NCBI GenBank assembly: GCA_900129675.1
Contig: FSRD01000001.1
Span: forward strand, 1,229,501 to 1,293,500
Source of the DNA: Bradyrhizobium erythrophlei
GTDB taxonomy: Bacteria; Pseudomonadota; Alphaproteobacteria; Rhizobiales; Xanthobacteraceae
Direction of reading: 5' to 3'
DNA: 64,000 nucleotides
Shown here: one piece after another, positions 25,631 through 35,656 of the stretch
Layout of the letters: each line of letters opens with the position of its first letter
Numbering within the stretch: the first letter of the stretch is position 1
The notes under the pieces: generated by a model
The model's input: the letters and a program-made list of their open reading frames with translations, nothing else
What the model was told of the DNA's origin: nothing
Databases searched by the model: none
Program-made: the position numbers and the translations under genes

Positions 25631-27046
25631 ATGAAGACGATCACCACGCACTACATCGACGGGGCGTTCGTTGAATCCCATGGCCGCGAGGTGATGGACA
25701 TCATCAGGCCTACCGACGGTCAAGTCATCGGCCGCGTCACGCTGGCCGATGAGGAGGATACGCGGCGCGCGATTGACGCGGCCAAGCGCGCGTTCGCGAC
25801 TTACGGCCGGTCGACGAAGGAAGAGCGAGCGAAGATCCTGCGCCGGCTGCATGACGCAGTTGCCGCCCACATTGATGACCTGACTGATGCCATGGTTGAG
25901 GAGTACGGCTGTCCCGTCATGTTCTCTAGGCTGATGATGGAAGCGGCGGCCAACGTGTTCCTGTCTGCGGAAAAGGCGCTCCAGGAGTTGCCGCTGACGC
26001 GGAGCTGGAACAAGACGACGGTTACGCTCGAGCCGACCGGCGTGGCCGGCCTGATTACGCCCTGGAACGCGAACTCGTTTTTCCTTTCGGCCAAGCTCGC
26101 CTCGGCGGTCGCCGCCGGTTGCACCGCGGTCATCAAGCCCAGTGAGCTGAGTGCATTGCAAACGCGAGCCTGGCTCGTGTGTCTGGACGAGGCAAAGCTT
26201 CCGAAGGGAGTTTGCAACCTTGTCATCGGGCGCGGCGATGTGGTCGGGGCCGAGATCGTCCGCAATACCGATGTGGCCAAGATTTCGTTCACCGGCTCGG
26301 TCGCGGTCGGCAAGTCGATCATGCGCGACGGCGCGGCGACCATGAAGCGCGTCACGCTGGAACTGGGCGGCAAGTCGCCGAACATCCTTCTCGACGACGC
26401 CGATCTCTCCAGGGCGATCCCGACGACGCTTGCGATCGCGTTCATGAACAGCGGACAGGCGTGTGTCGCCGGGACGCGGCTGCTCGCGCCAAAGAGCCGA
26501 CTGGACGAGGTGAAGCGGGCCATCAAGGAGGCGATTCACGCGTTTCCGGCAGGCGATCCGTCCGATCCAAAAACCGCAATCGGGCCGATGGCGACGCAGA
26601 AGCAGTACGACCGGGTGCAATCCTACATCCGCAAGGGCATCGAAGAAGGCGCGGAGGTGCTGGTCGGAGGGGAGGGTCACCCGGAAGGCCTCGCCGGTTA
26701 CTTCGTGAAACCCACCATATTCGTCAATGTGAAAAACGACATGACGATCGCCCGGGAAGAGATTTTCGGCCCCGTCCTCTGCGTTATCGCCTACGACGAC
26801 GACGAAGATGCGATCCGGATTGCCAACGATACGAGCTTCGGCCTGCACGCCTACGTGAACGGCACCGATGTACGGCGCGCGCGCCGCGCGGCTTCCCAGC
26901 TCCTGGCCGGCCGCGTGGCGATCAACGGTCTGCTGGATGATCAGCAGGCGCCGTTCGGCGGATTCAAGAACTCAGGCGTTGGCCGCGAATTCGGCACGTA
27001 CGGGATCGAAGCGTTTCTCGAACCGCGTGCGATCCTCGAGGCCTGA
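25631..27046 (+). CDS. NAD(P)-dependent aldehyde dehydrogenase
   Basis: The 471-residue enzyme carries the family's catalytic set: TPWNANSF with the oxyanion Asn145, cofactor-binding FTGSVAVGKSIM, the general base in LELGGKSPNILL (Glu244) and the nucleophile in SGQACVAGTRL (Cys278). It ends with GGFKNSGVGREFGTYGIEAF. It oxidises an aldehyde to the acid. The ATG at 25631 is preferred over the adjoining GTG because of spacing from GAGGAG. An NTF2-like gene follows after 11 bp, so the two are co-transcribed. The substrate is unknown. Confidence 0.9.
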   Translation: MKTITTHYIDGAFVESHGREVMDIIRPTDGQVIGRVTLADEEDTRRAIDAAKRAFATYGRSTKEERAKILRRLHDAVAAHIDDLTDAMVEEYGCPVMFSRLMMEAAANVFLSAEKALQELPLTRSWNKTTVTLEPTGVAGLITPWNANSFFLSAKLASAVAAGCTAVIKPSELSALQTRAWLVCLDEAKLPKGVCNLVIGRGDVVGAEIVRNTDVAKISFTGSVAVGKSIMRDGAATMKRVTLELGGKSPNILLDDADLSRAIPTTLAIAFMNSGQACVAGTRLLAPKSRLDEVKRAIKEAIHAFPAGDPSDPKTAIGPMATQKQYDRVQSYIRKGIEEGAEVLVGGEGHPEGLAGYFVKPTIFVNVKNDMTIAREEIFGPVLCVIAYDDDEDAIRIANDTSFGLHAYVNGTDVRRARRAASQLLAGRVAINGLLDDQQAPFGGFKNSGVGREFGTYGIEAFLEPRAILEA

Positions 27047-27057
27047 AGAGAACACGG

Positions 27058-27522
27058 ATGAGCAAACACCTCACCATCTCCCCCGAGGAAGCCGCGGATC
27101 GTCTTGCGATCCGGGAGCTCATCGAGGCCTATGCACACTGCGCCGATCGCCGCGATGCGAAAGGCCAGATGGCCCTGTTCACCGCCGACACCCATTTCGT
27201 GGTGTACATGAACGCCAAGGATCCGAAGCCTGCCCAAGAGCTGCACTCGCGCGAGGCGCTCGCGCCTGTGTTCGCTGACCTGAACCAGTACGTTGCCACC
27301 ATGCATTTCGTCGGGCAGAGCACGATCTTCAGCCTGGAAGGCAATCGCGCAACGGGCGAAGCCTACTGCATCGCGCATCACCTCACGGTGGACGGGGAAG
27401 AGCGGCGCATGATGGTCGCCTATCTCCGCTACCTCGACACCGTCGTGAAGATCGACGGCACGTGGTTGTTCGTCGAACGCCTGCTCTATGTCGACTGGCT
27501 GGAGGAGCGTGGTCTTTCATGA
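27058..27522 (+). CDS. NTF2/SnoaL-like family protein
   Basis: The 154-residue protein has the NTF2-like cone fold: RLAIRELIEAYAHCADRRDA at the N-terminus, MALFTADTHFVV, then strands through EAYCIAHHLTVDGEERRMM and YLRYLDTVVKIDGTWLFVER. The sequence is close to the SnoaL-4 / nuclear transport factor 2 group, whose members are small isomerases, dehydratases or binding proteins. Tight coupling to the aldehyde dehydrogenase gene suggests a shared pathway. Its C-terminal residues are those that survive as a stub at 14679-14752, so a related gene once stood in the lipid region. Confidence 0.8.
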   Translation: MSKHLTISPEEAADRLAIRELIEAYAHCADRRDAKGQMALFTADTHFVVYMNAKDPKPAQELHSREALAPVFADLNQYVATMHFVGQSTIFSLEGNRATGEAYCIAHHLTVDGEERRMMVAYLRYLDTVVKIDGTWLFVERLLYVDWLEERGLS

Positions 27523-27582
27523 CGGCGATTAATCGGTTGGTCTTAAGAAGCGTCGGCGACGCAGCGTGATTTGGGGCCTGAC

Positions 27583-28686
27583 ATGCGGCAAGTGTTTTGC
27601 ACTATTCTCATTGTCTTCGCCCTCGGCTCCCCGACGCTTGCTCAGCAACAGCCTCCTACGGCCGTTCCCGTGGGCGTCGTCAAGGCTGAGCGCAGGCCCA
27701 TCGCGCAGTCAGGAGAATATGTCGGCAGAGTGGAGGCGATCAGCCGGGTCGAAATCCGGGCGCGGATCACCGGGTTTCTGGAGGAGGTGCTATTCAAGGA
27801 AGGCGACCTGATCAAGCAAGGTGCGCCGTTGTACCGGATCGAAAAGGGATTATTCGAGGGGCAGGTCCGGCAAGCCGAGGGCGCCCTGGAGCGAAGCAAG
27901 GCCGCGAAAGCGCTCAGCGCGTTGCAGTTGAGCCGTGCGGAGGACTTAGTTCAGAAGGAAGCCGGAACCGTCGTCGCGCGCGACCAGGCGCGCGCGCAGG
28001 ATCAGCAGGCCGAGGGCGCCGTCATGGCCGATCAGGCTAACCTTGCCACGGCCAGGATCAACCTCGGTTACTCCGATATCGTTGCCCCGATCACCGGAAA
28101 GGTCGGCCGTACCAACATCACCAAGGGCAATGTCGTGAGCCCTGAGAGCGGCCCACTGACGGTCATCGTCAGCCAGGATCCCATGTATGTCACCTTTCCA
28201 GTGAGCCAGAGGGACTTTTTGCGTGAGCAAGCGGCAGGACGCCAAGTCGACATCAGCAACGTCAAGGCGCGCCTTCGTTTTGCCGATGGCAGGACATACC
28301 AGCAGGAAGGCAGCATCAACTTCGTCGATGTCCAGGTCGATCGCAACACCGACACGATACTCGTACGCGCCACGTTTCCCAATCCTGCCGGCATGCTCGT
28401 CGACGGACAGTTTGTTCGCATCAAAGTCGAAAGCGGCACACCGGAAGAGAAAGTGGTGATTCCCCAGGCCGCACTCATCGCCGACCAGGAAGGGGTCTAC
28501 GTGTTTGCGGTCGAGGACGGCAAAGCCACGGTCAAGCGGGTGAAGCCGGGCAACACGACCGATACGGGCGTCGTGATCGAGCAAGGGCTCTCGAGCGGCG
28601 AGCTGGTCATTGTGGACGGACTGCTGCTTGTGCGCCCGGGAATTGAAGTACGAGCGACCCCGTCCCCCGCATTGAACGGGGGCTGA
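27583..28686 (+). CDS. RND efflux periplasmic adaptor (membrane fusion) subunit
   Basis: The 367-residue protein starts with a signal peptide (MRQVFCTILIVFALGSPTLA, cleavage after AQQ). It then has the lipoyl-like half RVEIRARITGFLEEVLFKEG, a coiled-coil hairpin (about residues 90-150, rich in Ala, Gln and Glu), the second lipoyl half at LGYSDIVAPITGKVGRTNIT and the beta-barrel and membrane-proximal parts. It bridges the inner-membrane pump and an outer-membrane channel. The ATG at 27583 is used; a TTG four codons earlier is weaker. It lies 3 bp before the pump gene. No outer-membrane channel gene is nearby. Confidence 0.9.
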   Translation: MRQVFCTILIVFALGSPTLAQQQPPTAVPVGVVKAERRPIAQSGEYVGRVEAISRVEIRARITGFLEEVLFKEGDLIKQGAPLYRIEKGLFEGQVRQAEGALERSKAAKALSALQLSRAEDLVQKEAGTVVARDQARAQDQQAEGAVMADQANLATARINLGYSDIVAPITGKVGRTNITKGNVVSPESGPLTVIVSQDPMYVTFPVSQRDFLREQAAGRQVDISNVKARLRFADGRTYQQEGSINFVDVQVDRNTDTILVRATFPNPAGMLVDGQFVRIKVESGTPEEKVVIPQAALIADQEGVYVFAVEDGKATVKRVKPGNTTDTGVVIEQGLSSGELVIVDGLLLVRPGIEVRATPSPALNGG

Positions 28687-28689
28687 CCC

Positions 28690-31600
28690 ATGTTTTCAGC
28701 CATTTTCGTCGACCGGCCGCGGCTTGCGATCGTCATCGCCATCGTGATCACCATTGCAGGCGCGCTTGCGCTCCTCGCGATCCCGTTCGCCCAGTATCCT
28801 GATATCGTTCCTCCACAAGTATCCGTGACCACGGTTTATCCAGGCGCCAGCTCGGCGGTCGTGGATGGGACAGTTGCGCAACCGATCGAGGCGCAACTCG
28901 TCGGCGTCGACAAGATGATGTACATGAAAAGCGTGAGCGGCGACGACGGCAGCTACACGCTGACGGCATCGTTTGAGCTCGGCACCGATCCGGACATCAA
29001 CACCGTCAACGTCAACAACCGGGTGCAGACCGCCCTCTCCAGCCTGCCTCAGGAGGTTCAGCGCCAGGGCGTCACGGTGAAGAAGCAGTCTTCCGCGCTG
29101 CTCGGAGCCATCGCCTTCTACTCGCCGAAGCACAGCCACGATCCCTTGTTTCTGTCCAACTATGTCACCATCAATGTCCTCGACCGGGTCAAGAGCATGT
29201 CGGGCGTAGGCGACGCAATCCTTTGGGGAGCGCAGGACTATGCGATGCGCGCCTGGATCCGAACCCATCGCTTGACGGGATTGGGTCTGACTGTCGGCGA
29301 CATAATCAGCGCGATCCAGTCTCAGAACACCCAGGCGGCGGTCGGCCGCATCGGCGCACGACCCATCTCTGACGATCAGCAGCTGCAGCTCAACATCCAA
29401 ACGAAGGGCCGCCTCGCCTCCGTCGCCGAATTCGAGAAAATCATCATCCGCACGAACCCGGATGGATCGGTGCTCCGCCTTGGCGATGTGACCCGTCTCG
29501 AGCTCGGTGCTGCCAATCTCGATCGCGACACCCGGTTCAACGGCGGTCCGGCGGCCATTGTGGCCATCTTCCAAACGCCGGGGGCAAACGCGATCAAGAC
29601 GCTCAACGACGTGCGCGCCCGCGTCGCCGAGCTCGCGCAAAGCTTTCCCGAGGACATGGCCTGGAAGGTCACCTATGACCCGACGACGTCCGTTACGGCG
29701 ACGATTGAAGAAGTCCAGAAGACCCTGATCGAGGCTTTCATCCTCGTCGTCATCGTTGTCTTCTTGTTCCTCGGCAGCGTGCGCGCCACCCTCATTCCGA
29801 CCATCGCCGTCCCGGTGAGCCTGATTGGCGCCTTCATCGTACTGAAGGCGATCGGTTATTCGGCTAATACGGTTTCCCTGCTCGCCGTCGTGCTTGCCAT
29901 CGGCATCGTGGTCGACGACGCCATCGTCGTGGTCGAGAACGTCGAGCGCGTGATGGAGGAGCATCCCGAACTATCGCCGGGCGAGGCAACGAAGCGCGCG
30001 ATGGCCGAGATCACGGCGCCGATTATCGCCATTACCCTGGTACTGCTCTCTGTCTTCGTTCCCATCGCCTTCATCCCGGGCATTTCCGGTGAACTGTTCC
30101 GGCAGTTTGCCGTGACAGTGTCGGTGTCGATGCTCCTCTCCGCCATCAATGCGCTCACGCTCTCTCCGGCGCTGTGCGGCGTGCTTCTTCGGCCGCGCCA
30201 TGGCCCACGGCGGGGCCTCATCGGCTGGGGCATGCGATCGATCGACAGGGTGCGCGATGCCTATGGGGCGGCAATCGCGCGCATCGTTCGCTTTTCGGTG
30301 ATTGGCCTCGTGGTGGTCGCCGTCGCGGGCGCCGGCATTGTCGGCCTCAACAAAGTGACTCCTACCGGATTCCTGCCTGAAGACGATCAAGGTACGCTGT
30401 TCGTCGTTGTCCAACTGCCCGGCGGCGCATCAGTCGCACGCACCACGAACGTGGTCCAACAGGCCGAGGAGATCCTGAAGAAGGAAGAGGCCGTCGCTGA
30501 TTTCATCTCTGTCGTCGGGTTGAATTTCATCGAGAATTTCTCGCAGTCGAATGCGGCTTTCATGGTCGTCAGGCTCAAACCATTCGAGGAGCGCAAGGAT
30601 GCCTCGCAGAGTGCGCACGCTCTGATCGGCCGGCTTGGCGAGAAATTCCGCCAGGTTCAGGGAGGCGTTGTCGTCCCATTGGCGCCGCCGCCCATCATCG
30701 GACTTGGAACGGGCGGCGGATTTTCCTACGTGCTGGAAGACTTGCGTGGCGGCGACCCGAAAGTGCTTGCCCAGACGTTGCGCGGGCTGGTCGTTGCCGC
30801 AAACCAGAATCCGCAGCTCAGCCGCGTGTTCACCACCTTCTCGGCAACCAACCCGTCGATCTATCTCGATATCGACCGGGACAAGGCCCAGATTCTCGGC
30901 GTGCCGCTCAATGCGGTGTTCCAGGCGCTGCAGGCCTCGCTTGGCGGCTTCTACGTCAATGACATCAATCTGTACGGCCGGCGATGGCAGGTCCAGGTCC
31001 AGGCGGAGGCAGACGATCGCGGCAAGGTTGATGACATCTACCGGATCAATGTGCGCAACAACGAAGGCAAGATGATTCCCCTGCGGAGTCTCGTCGAGGT
31101 CCGCGTCGTGGTCGGCCCGCCTGCGTTGATCCGCTACAACAACATCCGTGCGGTGACGGTGCTGGGAAGCCCGGCTCCCGGCGTGTCGTCCGGACAGGCG
31201 CTAAAGGCGATGGAGCAGGTCGCGGCCAAGACGCTTCCAGCGGGCTTTGCCGGCGAGTGGACCGACACCTCCTTCCAGGAAAAGCGCGCCGAAGGCAAGA
31301 CCGGGATGATCCTCGGCTTCGCGTTGTTGTTTGCCTATTTGTTCCTGGTCGGGCTGTATGAGAGCTGGACCATTCCGGTGCCCGTGTTGCTCTCGGTAAC
31401 GGTGGGCGTGCTCGGCTCGTTCGTCGCTATGGCGCTTGGCGGGCTGACCCTCGACCTCTACGCACAGATCGGCATGGTGGTGCTAATCGGGCTCGCGGCC
31501 AAGAACGGCATCTTGATCGTCGCATTTGCCAAGGAGAAGCGGGAACACGGCGTCGCACTCCTCGAAGCCGCAACCGAGGGCGCACGACTGCGCTTCCGCC

Positions 31601-31869
31601 CGGTCATGATGACTTCGTTCGCCTTCATCCTTGGACTGTTGCCTTTGGTGATTGCGACCGGCGCTGCGCAGCTGGCGCGACGCGACGTCGGCACGCCCGT
31701 ATTCGGCGGCATGATCCTCGCTTCCTTCGTCGGCATCTTTGCCATTCCGCCGCTCTATGTCACATTCCAGGCCATCCGCGAAAGGCTGAGACCTGCGGCG
31801 CGCCCACAGGCCCAACAAATGAGCCCGACCGAGACGTCCAAATCAGCAACGGCGGCTGCGGCCGAATAG
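28690..31869 (+). CDS. RND multidrug efflux permease (HAE1 family)
   Basis: The 1059-residue protein has full AcrB/MexB length. It begins [20 protein letters not shown] and continues with [20 protein letters not shown]. The proton-relay segment is intact ([20 protein letters not shown] with the paired Asp), and the repeat half carries [20 protein letters not shown]. It exports amphipathic compounds by proton antiport from the inner membrane and periplasm. It forms an operon with the adaptor. The missing outer-membrane partner could be a TolC-type protein elsewhere. Substrates are unknown. Confidence 0.92.
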   Translation: MFSAIFVDRPRLAIVIAIVITIAGALALLAIPFAQYPDIVPPQVSVTTVYPGASSAVVDGTVAQPIEAQLVGVDKMMYMKSVSGDDGSYTLTASFELGTDPDINTVNVNNRVQTALSSLPQEVQRQGVTVKKQSSALLGAIAFYSPKHSHDPLFLSNYVTINVLDRVKSMSGVGDAILWGAQDYAMRAWIRTHRLTGLGLTVGDIISAIQSQNTQAAVGRIGARPISDDQQLQLNIQTKGRLASVAEFEKIIIRTNPDGSVLRLGDVTRLELGAANLDRDTRFNGGPAAIVAIFQTPGANAIKTLNDVRARVAELAQSFPEDMAWKVTYDPTTSVTATIEEVQKTLIEAFILVVIVVFLFLGSVRATLIPTIAVPVSLIGAFIVLKAIGYSANTVSLLAVVLAIGIVVDDAIVVVENVERVMEEHPELSPGEATKRAMAEITAPIIAITLVLLSVFVPIAFIPGISGELFRQFAVTVSVSMLLSAINALTLSPALCGVLLRPRHGPRRGLIGWGMRSIDRVRDAYGAAIARIVRFSVIGLVVVAVAGAGIVGLNKVTPTGFLPEDDQGTLFVVVQLPGGASVARTTNVVQQAEEILKKEEAVADFISVVGLNFIENFSQSNAAFMVVRLKPFEERKDASQSAHALIGRLGEKFRQVQGGVVVPLAPPPIIGLGTGGGFSYVLEDLRGGDPKVLAQTLRGLVVAANQNPQLSRVFTTFSATNPSIYLDIDRDKAQILGVPLNAVFQALQASLGGFYVNDINLYGRRWQVQVQAEADDRGKVDDIYRINVRNNEGKMIPLRSLVEVRVVVGPPALIRYNNIRAVTVLGSPAPGVSSGQALKAMEQVAAKTLPAGFAGEWTDTSFQEKRAEGKTGMILGFALLFAYLFLVGLYESWTIPVPVLLSVTVGVLGSFVAMALGGLTLDLYAQIGMVVLIGLAAKNGILIVAFAKEKREHGVALLEAATEGARLRFRPVMMTSFAFILGLLPLVIATGAAQLARRDVGTPVFGGMILASFVGIFAIPPLYVTFQAIRERLRPAARPQAQQMSPTETSKSATAAAAE

Positions 31870-31965
31870 CTGAATAAATGATGAGCGTGCACCGTCTTGA
31901 CAGCGACCAACCGGAAGGTTTCGATGAAAGCTCCGTCGCTGCCCGGATGTATTGGAAAACGCCCG

Positions 31966-32123
31966 AGATCTCTTTCGGCTGCGCTCGCCGTATGCCTGGC
32001 GAGCGATTTGAAGCCTTGGCCGCCTCACCGGTCCGAGTTGCCTCGATCGTCGCGTTGAGCGCCAGTCGGTCGGCGATATCATGGATCACCACAATGATGC
32101 TCCCGATCTTCTGGGCTCGGACG
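31966..32123 (-). pseudogene. Fragment of a methyl-accepting chemotaxis protein signalling domain
   Basis: The minus strand reads [20 protein letters not shown] followed by [14 protein letters not shown], which corresponds to the conserved hairpin of chemoreceptors ([29 protein letters not shown]). Two or three residues of the hairpin are missing. After a frameshift the next part, GFKSLARHTASAAE, matches the following receptor segment. Fewer than 60 residues remain. It lies just downstream of the RND permease gene in opposite orientation and has no start or stop of its own. Confidence 0.7.
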
Positions 32124-32237
32124 ACAATTCGCGGACCGCAAACGCGCCTTGACTTCTATAACTTCGCGAGTAGCCCGCAAACTTCCAACCGAATGCGCAA
32201 GTAATCGCCGAAAGCGTTCTAACCCAGGAGATTAGAA

Positions 32238-32681
32238 ATGAATACTGCAATCCTTTCCGCAAGCGCCGGATTGATTGGCTCACTGATCGGTGGAGTGTCG
32301 ACATTTGCCGCCTCCTGGGTCACACAGCACAAACTGCTCGGCACTCAGACGCGTATGCAACATGCAAGACAACGCCAGAAACTCTATTCCGAATTCATCA
32401 TTGAAGCGACGAGATGCTTGACGGAAGCGTGGAACCACCAAGCCGAGGGACCAGAGGTTGTCAGTAATCTTTACTGTGCGGTTGAGCGCATGCGACTGGT
32501 ATCGTCGAGCAGGGTAGTGAAATGCGCTGAGGAAGTAATGCGCGGGGTCATCGCAGCCTATGCAGAGCCCAACAGAACATTTGATGAGTTGAGGAAGCGC
32601 GTGCAACAGAGCAGTGAGGAACACGAACCCCTGAGGGAATTCACGGAAGCCTGTAGACAGGAATTGAGCTCAAGTGTCTAG
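32238..32681 (+). CDS. Hypothetical protein with N-terminal membrane anchor
   Basis: The 147-residue protein begins MNTAILSASAGLIGSLIGGV, a glycine-rich hydrophobic segment likely to be a membrane anchor, and continues with a helical charged region (QHARQRQKLYSEFIIEATRC) and a C-terminal helix. The same overall build, an anchor plus a soluble helical bundle, is common among uncharacterised proteins in many phyla. An ATTAG-AA leader before the ATG contains AGGAG-like sequence (CCCAGGAGATTAGAA). No function can be given. It stands alone between the RND operon and the 33-39 kb cassette. Confidence 0.6.
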   Translation: MNTAILSASAGLIGSLIGGVSTFAASWVTQHKLLGTQTRMQHARQRQKLYSEFIIEATRCLTEAWNHQAEGPEVVSNLYCAVERMRLVSSSRVVKCAEEVMRGVIAAYAEPNRTFDELRKRVQQSSEEHEPLREFTEACRQELSSSV

Positions 32682-33321
32682 GCCCGTTTTCGCCTTTGCA
32701 TAGCACGCTCGGGTCGCCGCCGATAACGTAACGTCTAACTCTAACCGCTACGGCCATCTTCCGCCTAGGAGCCGGTTAGGCGAGCATCTGCGGAGGATGC
32801 GCCTGCGCCGAATTTCGCCGCGCGCGGGACGAAGCCGACGCCAAATAGCAACGGCTATCACCTTTTTGCGAATGCTGGAGGGCGGTAGGCGAAAGCGGCC
32901 ACCGTTGAACTCGTTGGTCACGGTTGGCTTGGCACCGAGCTATGGATATCGTTAGCGCCGGGCGGGGGGCGCTGCTGAGCCAGCGGCCCTGGTGTGCGGC
33001 ATCCGTTGCTCGACGGGCGGCACGCCGAAACGATTGCTTATGGTAATGCTACGGTAACAGGCATTGGTCGTAGTGGAGAGTATTAGCAAATGGCGCCATT
33101 CAGAATAAAACTACGAACTCAATGCTATTGAAATAGCTATCTAATTCGATTCCGAGCCTCTGCAACTCAGGTTAACGTCCCTCGACGGAGGGAGACGCAT
33201 CAATCGCCCGTGGCGTCGATTACTCACAGGTTCGAGCAGACGGCCATCGCGCTGGTCCACGTGCAGGGCAGGTTCTGATTCGAGAAAGGACGGCAACGAT
33301 CTCCGTCGCGGACAGGCGACG
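32682..33321. other. Long intergenic region, no recognised gene
   Basis: About 640 bp holds no protein that I recognise in six frames. It includes the 25-bp repeat at 33096-33120 with an AT-rich tail to about 33152 (CTATTGAAATAGCTAT). A GC-rich stretch near 32960-33010 is low in coding signal. Since the flanking genes converge here (a rightward hypothetical gene and the leftward hydrolase gene), it needs no promoter for them. Terminators are expected, but none with a clear T-run was seen. Confidence 0.5.
33096..33120 (+). repeat. 25-bp repeat, left copy, bracketing the 33-40 kb cassette
   Basis: The sequence starts CCATTCAGAATAAAACTACG and ends AACTC. It recurs inverted at 40018-40042 (22 or 23 of 25 positions) and directly at 40058-40082 (24 of 25). 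The flanks also agree with the third copy: a GGCGC stretch just before and an AT-rich run (ATTGAAA, TAATT) after. Facing the copy at 40018-40042, it forms terminal inverted repeats around 6.9 kb holding the hydrolase-to-MFS gene cluster. Confidence 0.75.
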
Positions 33322-34209
33322 CTATCCCTTCTGCATTCCGGTGATGGAAGCGCTGACGGCGCGAGGATCGCGACTCGGCCAGCGCTCGCTTTCGACCTGG
33401 GAAAGGAAATCGCCGACGATCCGATTGTATTCACCCGGCTCTTCAATATTGATGGCATGACCCGCGTTCGGCATCACCACGAGGGCTGCCGATGGAATGC
33501 TTTGCTTCATGAGGATGCCCGGCAAAAGGCACGGCCAGTCCTCATCGCCGGTGATAATAAGCGTCGGCACGGCGATGCGCCGCATTTCTTCGACTAGCAC
33601 ATAAAGCGACGGGCGCTCCTTCTGAACACCCTGCTGAGTGTTAGCTGATCCGACCGCGGAATGCTCGGCCAGCATCGCTTTGAACTCGGCGTGGCCGCGG
33701 GGATCCTTGTTTTCGTACTGAACGCGGGTCGGCCCATAAGCGTATCGTTCGGCGAATGCCGGCATGCCGTCGGTCCGTATCATGCCGGCGATCACGTCGG
33801 CTTCGGCCCGGAATGTGTCGCGCTTGTCGAGTTCTGCGCCGTAACCGCAGCCACCGATACACAGTGACAGCGCTCGATGCGGATGTCGCAGACCGAAATG
33901 GAGCGTCGCGAATCCACCCATCGACAGTCCGATAACATGCGCCTGCGGCTCGCCGAGATGATCGAGCACAGCGAGGATGTCATCGGCGGCGCGAGCCTGC
34001 GAATAGGAGGAGACGTGCTCCGGCACGTCGGACGGCGGGAAGCCACGTGCGTTGAAGGCGATGGTACGATAGCGTTTTCCGAAATGGCGCATCTGCGGCT
34101 CGTAGCTGCGCAAATCGCCGGCGAATTCATGAACCAGGATCAGGGGACGGCCCGATCCGGTTTCCTCGAAATACAGGCGCACTCCGTCGTCCGTCGTCGC
34201 GTAAGGCAT
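33322..34209 (-). CDS. Alpha/beta hydrolase
   Basis: The 295-residue protein has the alpha/beta hydrolase core: RPLILVHEFAGDLRSYEPQM (the usual HG is HE here), FNARGFPPSD, the nucleophile elbow GLSMGG with Ser96, an acid region in TLIITGDEDWPC and the His in MPNAGHAINIEEPGEY. The start is the ATG at 34207-34209, spaced seven bases from GGAG. It is the last gene of the leftward cassette, 28 bp after the amidohydrolase gene. It may hydrolyse an amide or ester product of that enzyme, as hydrolases do in maleamate or formylmaleamate pathways. The substrate is not known. Confidence 0.8.
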   Translation of the reverse strand: MPYATTDDGVRLYFEETGSGRPLILVHEFAGDLRSYEPQMRHFGKRYRTIAFNARGFPPSDVPEHVSSYSQARAADDILAVLDHLGEPQAHVIGLSMGGFATLHFGLRHPHRALSLCIGGCGYGAELDKRDTFRAEADVIAGMIRTDGMPAFAERYAYGPTRVQYENKDPRGHAEFKAMLAEHSAVGSANTQQGVQKERPSLYVLVEEMRRIAVPTLIITGDEDWPCLLPGILMKQSIPSAALVVMPNAGHAINIEEPGEYNRIVGDFLSQVESERWPSRDPRAVSASITGMQKG

Positions 34210-34237
34210 GTCGGTCTCCATCCAGCTATGGCTTGGT

Positions 34238-35656
34238 TTATCGTTGCGCCGAGTCGGGGCGGCTCGGCGGTCTGGTCCGCTGCAAATAGGTGCCGTGGCC
34301 TTTGGCGCCGACGAGGACGCCGTCATCGATCACGACGCGCCCGCGGACCATGGTCAGGACCGGCCAGCCCGTCACTTCGAGCCCTTCATACGGCGTATAG
34401 TCCGAACCGTCATGGATGAGGTCGTGGCGGATCGTGACCTTTCGTTTCGGATCCCATAGTGCGATGTCCGCGTCCGATCCCACCGCAATCGTTCCCTTGC
34501 GCGGATAGAGACCATAAATCTTGGCGTGATTGGTTGCGGTCAGCGCGACGAAAGCGTTGAGGTCAATTCGGCCCTTGACGACGCCCTCCGAGAACAGGAT
34601 CGGAAGACGCGTCGCTACGCCTGGAATTCCGTTCGGCACCCAGCGGAAACTGGTACGCCCCTTGGGCGCGAGCTTGCCGTGCGGATCGTCGTAGCGGAAC
34701 GGACAATGGTCCGAAGAAAAGACCGAGAAAACGTTCTGCTGCAGGCCTTCCCAACACGCCTTCTGACTGTCAACGTCGCGTGGCGGCGGCGAGCATACGT
34801 ATTTGCTGCCTTCCATGTTCAGCTGGTCGAGGTCTTTCTCCGTCAGAACCAGGTATTGCGGGCAGGTCTCGCCCATCACATTGAGTCCGCGTTGCTGGGC
34901 GCGGCGGATTTCTTCCATCGCCCCGCGGTTCGATACGTGCACGATCATGATCGGCACGTCGACGAGTTCGGAAAGCGAAATGGCGCGATGCGTGGCCTCA
35001 CGCTCGACCGGGATCGGCCGCGAGGTCGCATGAAAGCGCGGTGCGGTGTTGCCGGCACGTTCGAGGCGGTCGGTGAGGAAGCGGATGGCATCGAAATTTT
35101 CCGCATGCACCATCAGCACCGCGCCGGTCTCGCGCGCGACCGCCATCGTTTCGAGAAGCTCGCGGTCCGAAAGCGCCATGCCTTCATAAGTCATGAACAC
35201 CTTGAGCGAGGTGTAGCCATCCTGCACCAGCGCCGGCAGTTCCTGCCCGAGCACCTGATCCGTCGGGTCGGTGACAATGAGATGAAAGGCAACGTCGACA
35301 TGACATTCGCCGTCCGCCTGCGCGTGGTAATTCCGCAACGCCTCGCGGAGCGTTTGGCCTTTCTGCTGAAGACAAAACGGCAGCACCGTGGTGTTGCCGC
35401 CGAATGCCGCCGAACGCGTGCCTGTGGCAAAGCCGTCGGCCATGACGATGCCGTCGCCCGAGGGCTGGGCGAAGTGAACATGGCTGTCGATGCCGCCCGG
35501 CAAGACCAGCCGGTCCGTCGCGTCGATGATCGTTTCCGCCGCCCCGAGATCGTGGCCCAGCGCCACGATTCGACCGTCACGGATGGCGATGTCGCAGGCA
35601 AACGTGTCTGCGGCGGTTGCAATCGTGCCGCCGCGAATGATGGTGTCGAACGGCAT
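34238..35656 (-). CDS. hydA: Dihydropyrimidinase/D-hydantoinase-type amidohydrolase
   Basis: The 472-residue enzyme has every metal ligand of the hydantoinase family: GGIDSHVHF (His59, His61), the carboxylated Lys in SLKVFMTYEG (Lys152), MVHAEN (His184), MIVHVSN (His240) and FSSDHCPF (Asp316). It hydrolyses cyclic amides such as dihydropyrimidines, hydantoins or imides with a binuclear metal centre. No carbamoylase gene accompanies it, which is unusual for hydantoin use. The stop overlaps the start codon region of the racemase-like gene, so the two are translationally coupled. Confidence 0.88.
   Translation of the reverse strand: MPFDTIIRGGTIATAADTFACDIAIRDGRIVALGHDLGAAETIIDATDRLVLPGGIDSHVHFAQPSGDGIVMADGFATGTRSAAFGGNTTVLPFCLQQKGQTLREALRNYHAQADGECHVDVAFHLIVTDPTDQVLGQELPALVQDGYTSLKVFMTYEGMALSDRELLETMAVARETGAVLMVHAENFDAIRFLTDRLERAGNTAPRFHATSRPIPVEREATHRAISLSELVDVPIMIVHVSNRGAMEEIRRAQQRGLNVMGETCPQYLVLTEKDLDQLNMEGSKYVCSPPPRDVDSQKACWEGLQQNVFSVFSSDHCPFRYDDPHGKLAPKGRTSFRWVPNGIPGVATRLPILFSEGVVKGRIDLNAFVALTATNHAKIYGLYPRKGTIAVGSDADIALWDPKRKVTIRHDLIHDGSDYTPYEGLEVTGWPVLTMVRGRVVIDDGVLVGAKGHGTYLQRTRPPSRPDSAQR

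Noticed and set aside
25586..26848. Minus-strand frame of 420 codons opposite the aldehyde dehydrogenase gene
   Set aside because: The aldehyde dehydrogenase carries all its catalytic motifs; the antisense has none.
28696..29964. Long minus-strand frame of 422 codons opposite the RND permease gene
   Set aside because: It is the antisense of a clearly conserved AcrB-type gene; its His/Asp/Arg-rich composition is that of a GC-rich shadow frame.
31923..32057. Short plus-strand frame looking like an outer-membrane channel signal peptide after the RND permease
   Set aside because: The opposite strand of the same DNA encodes a convincing chemoreceptor fragment, which explains the sequence better.
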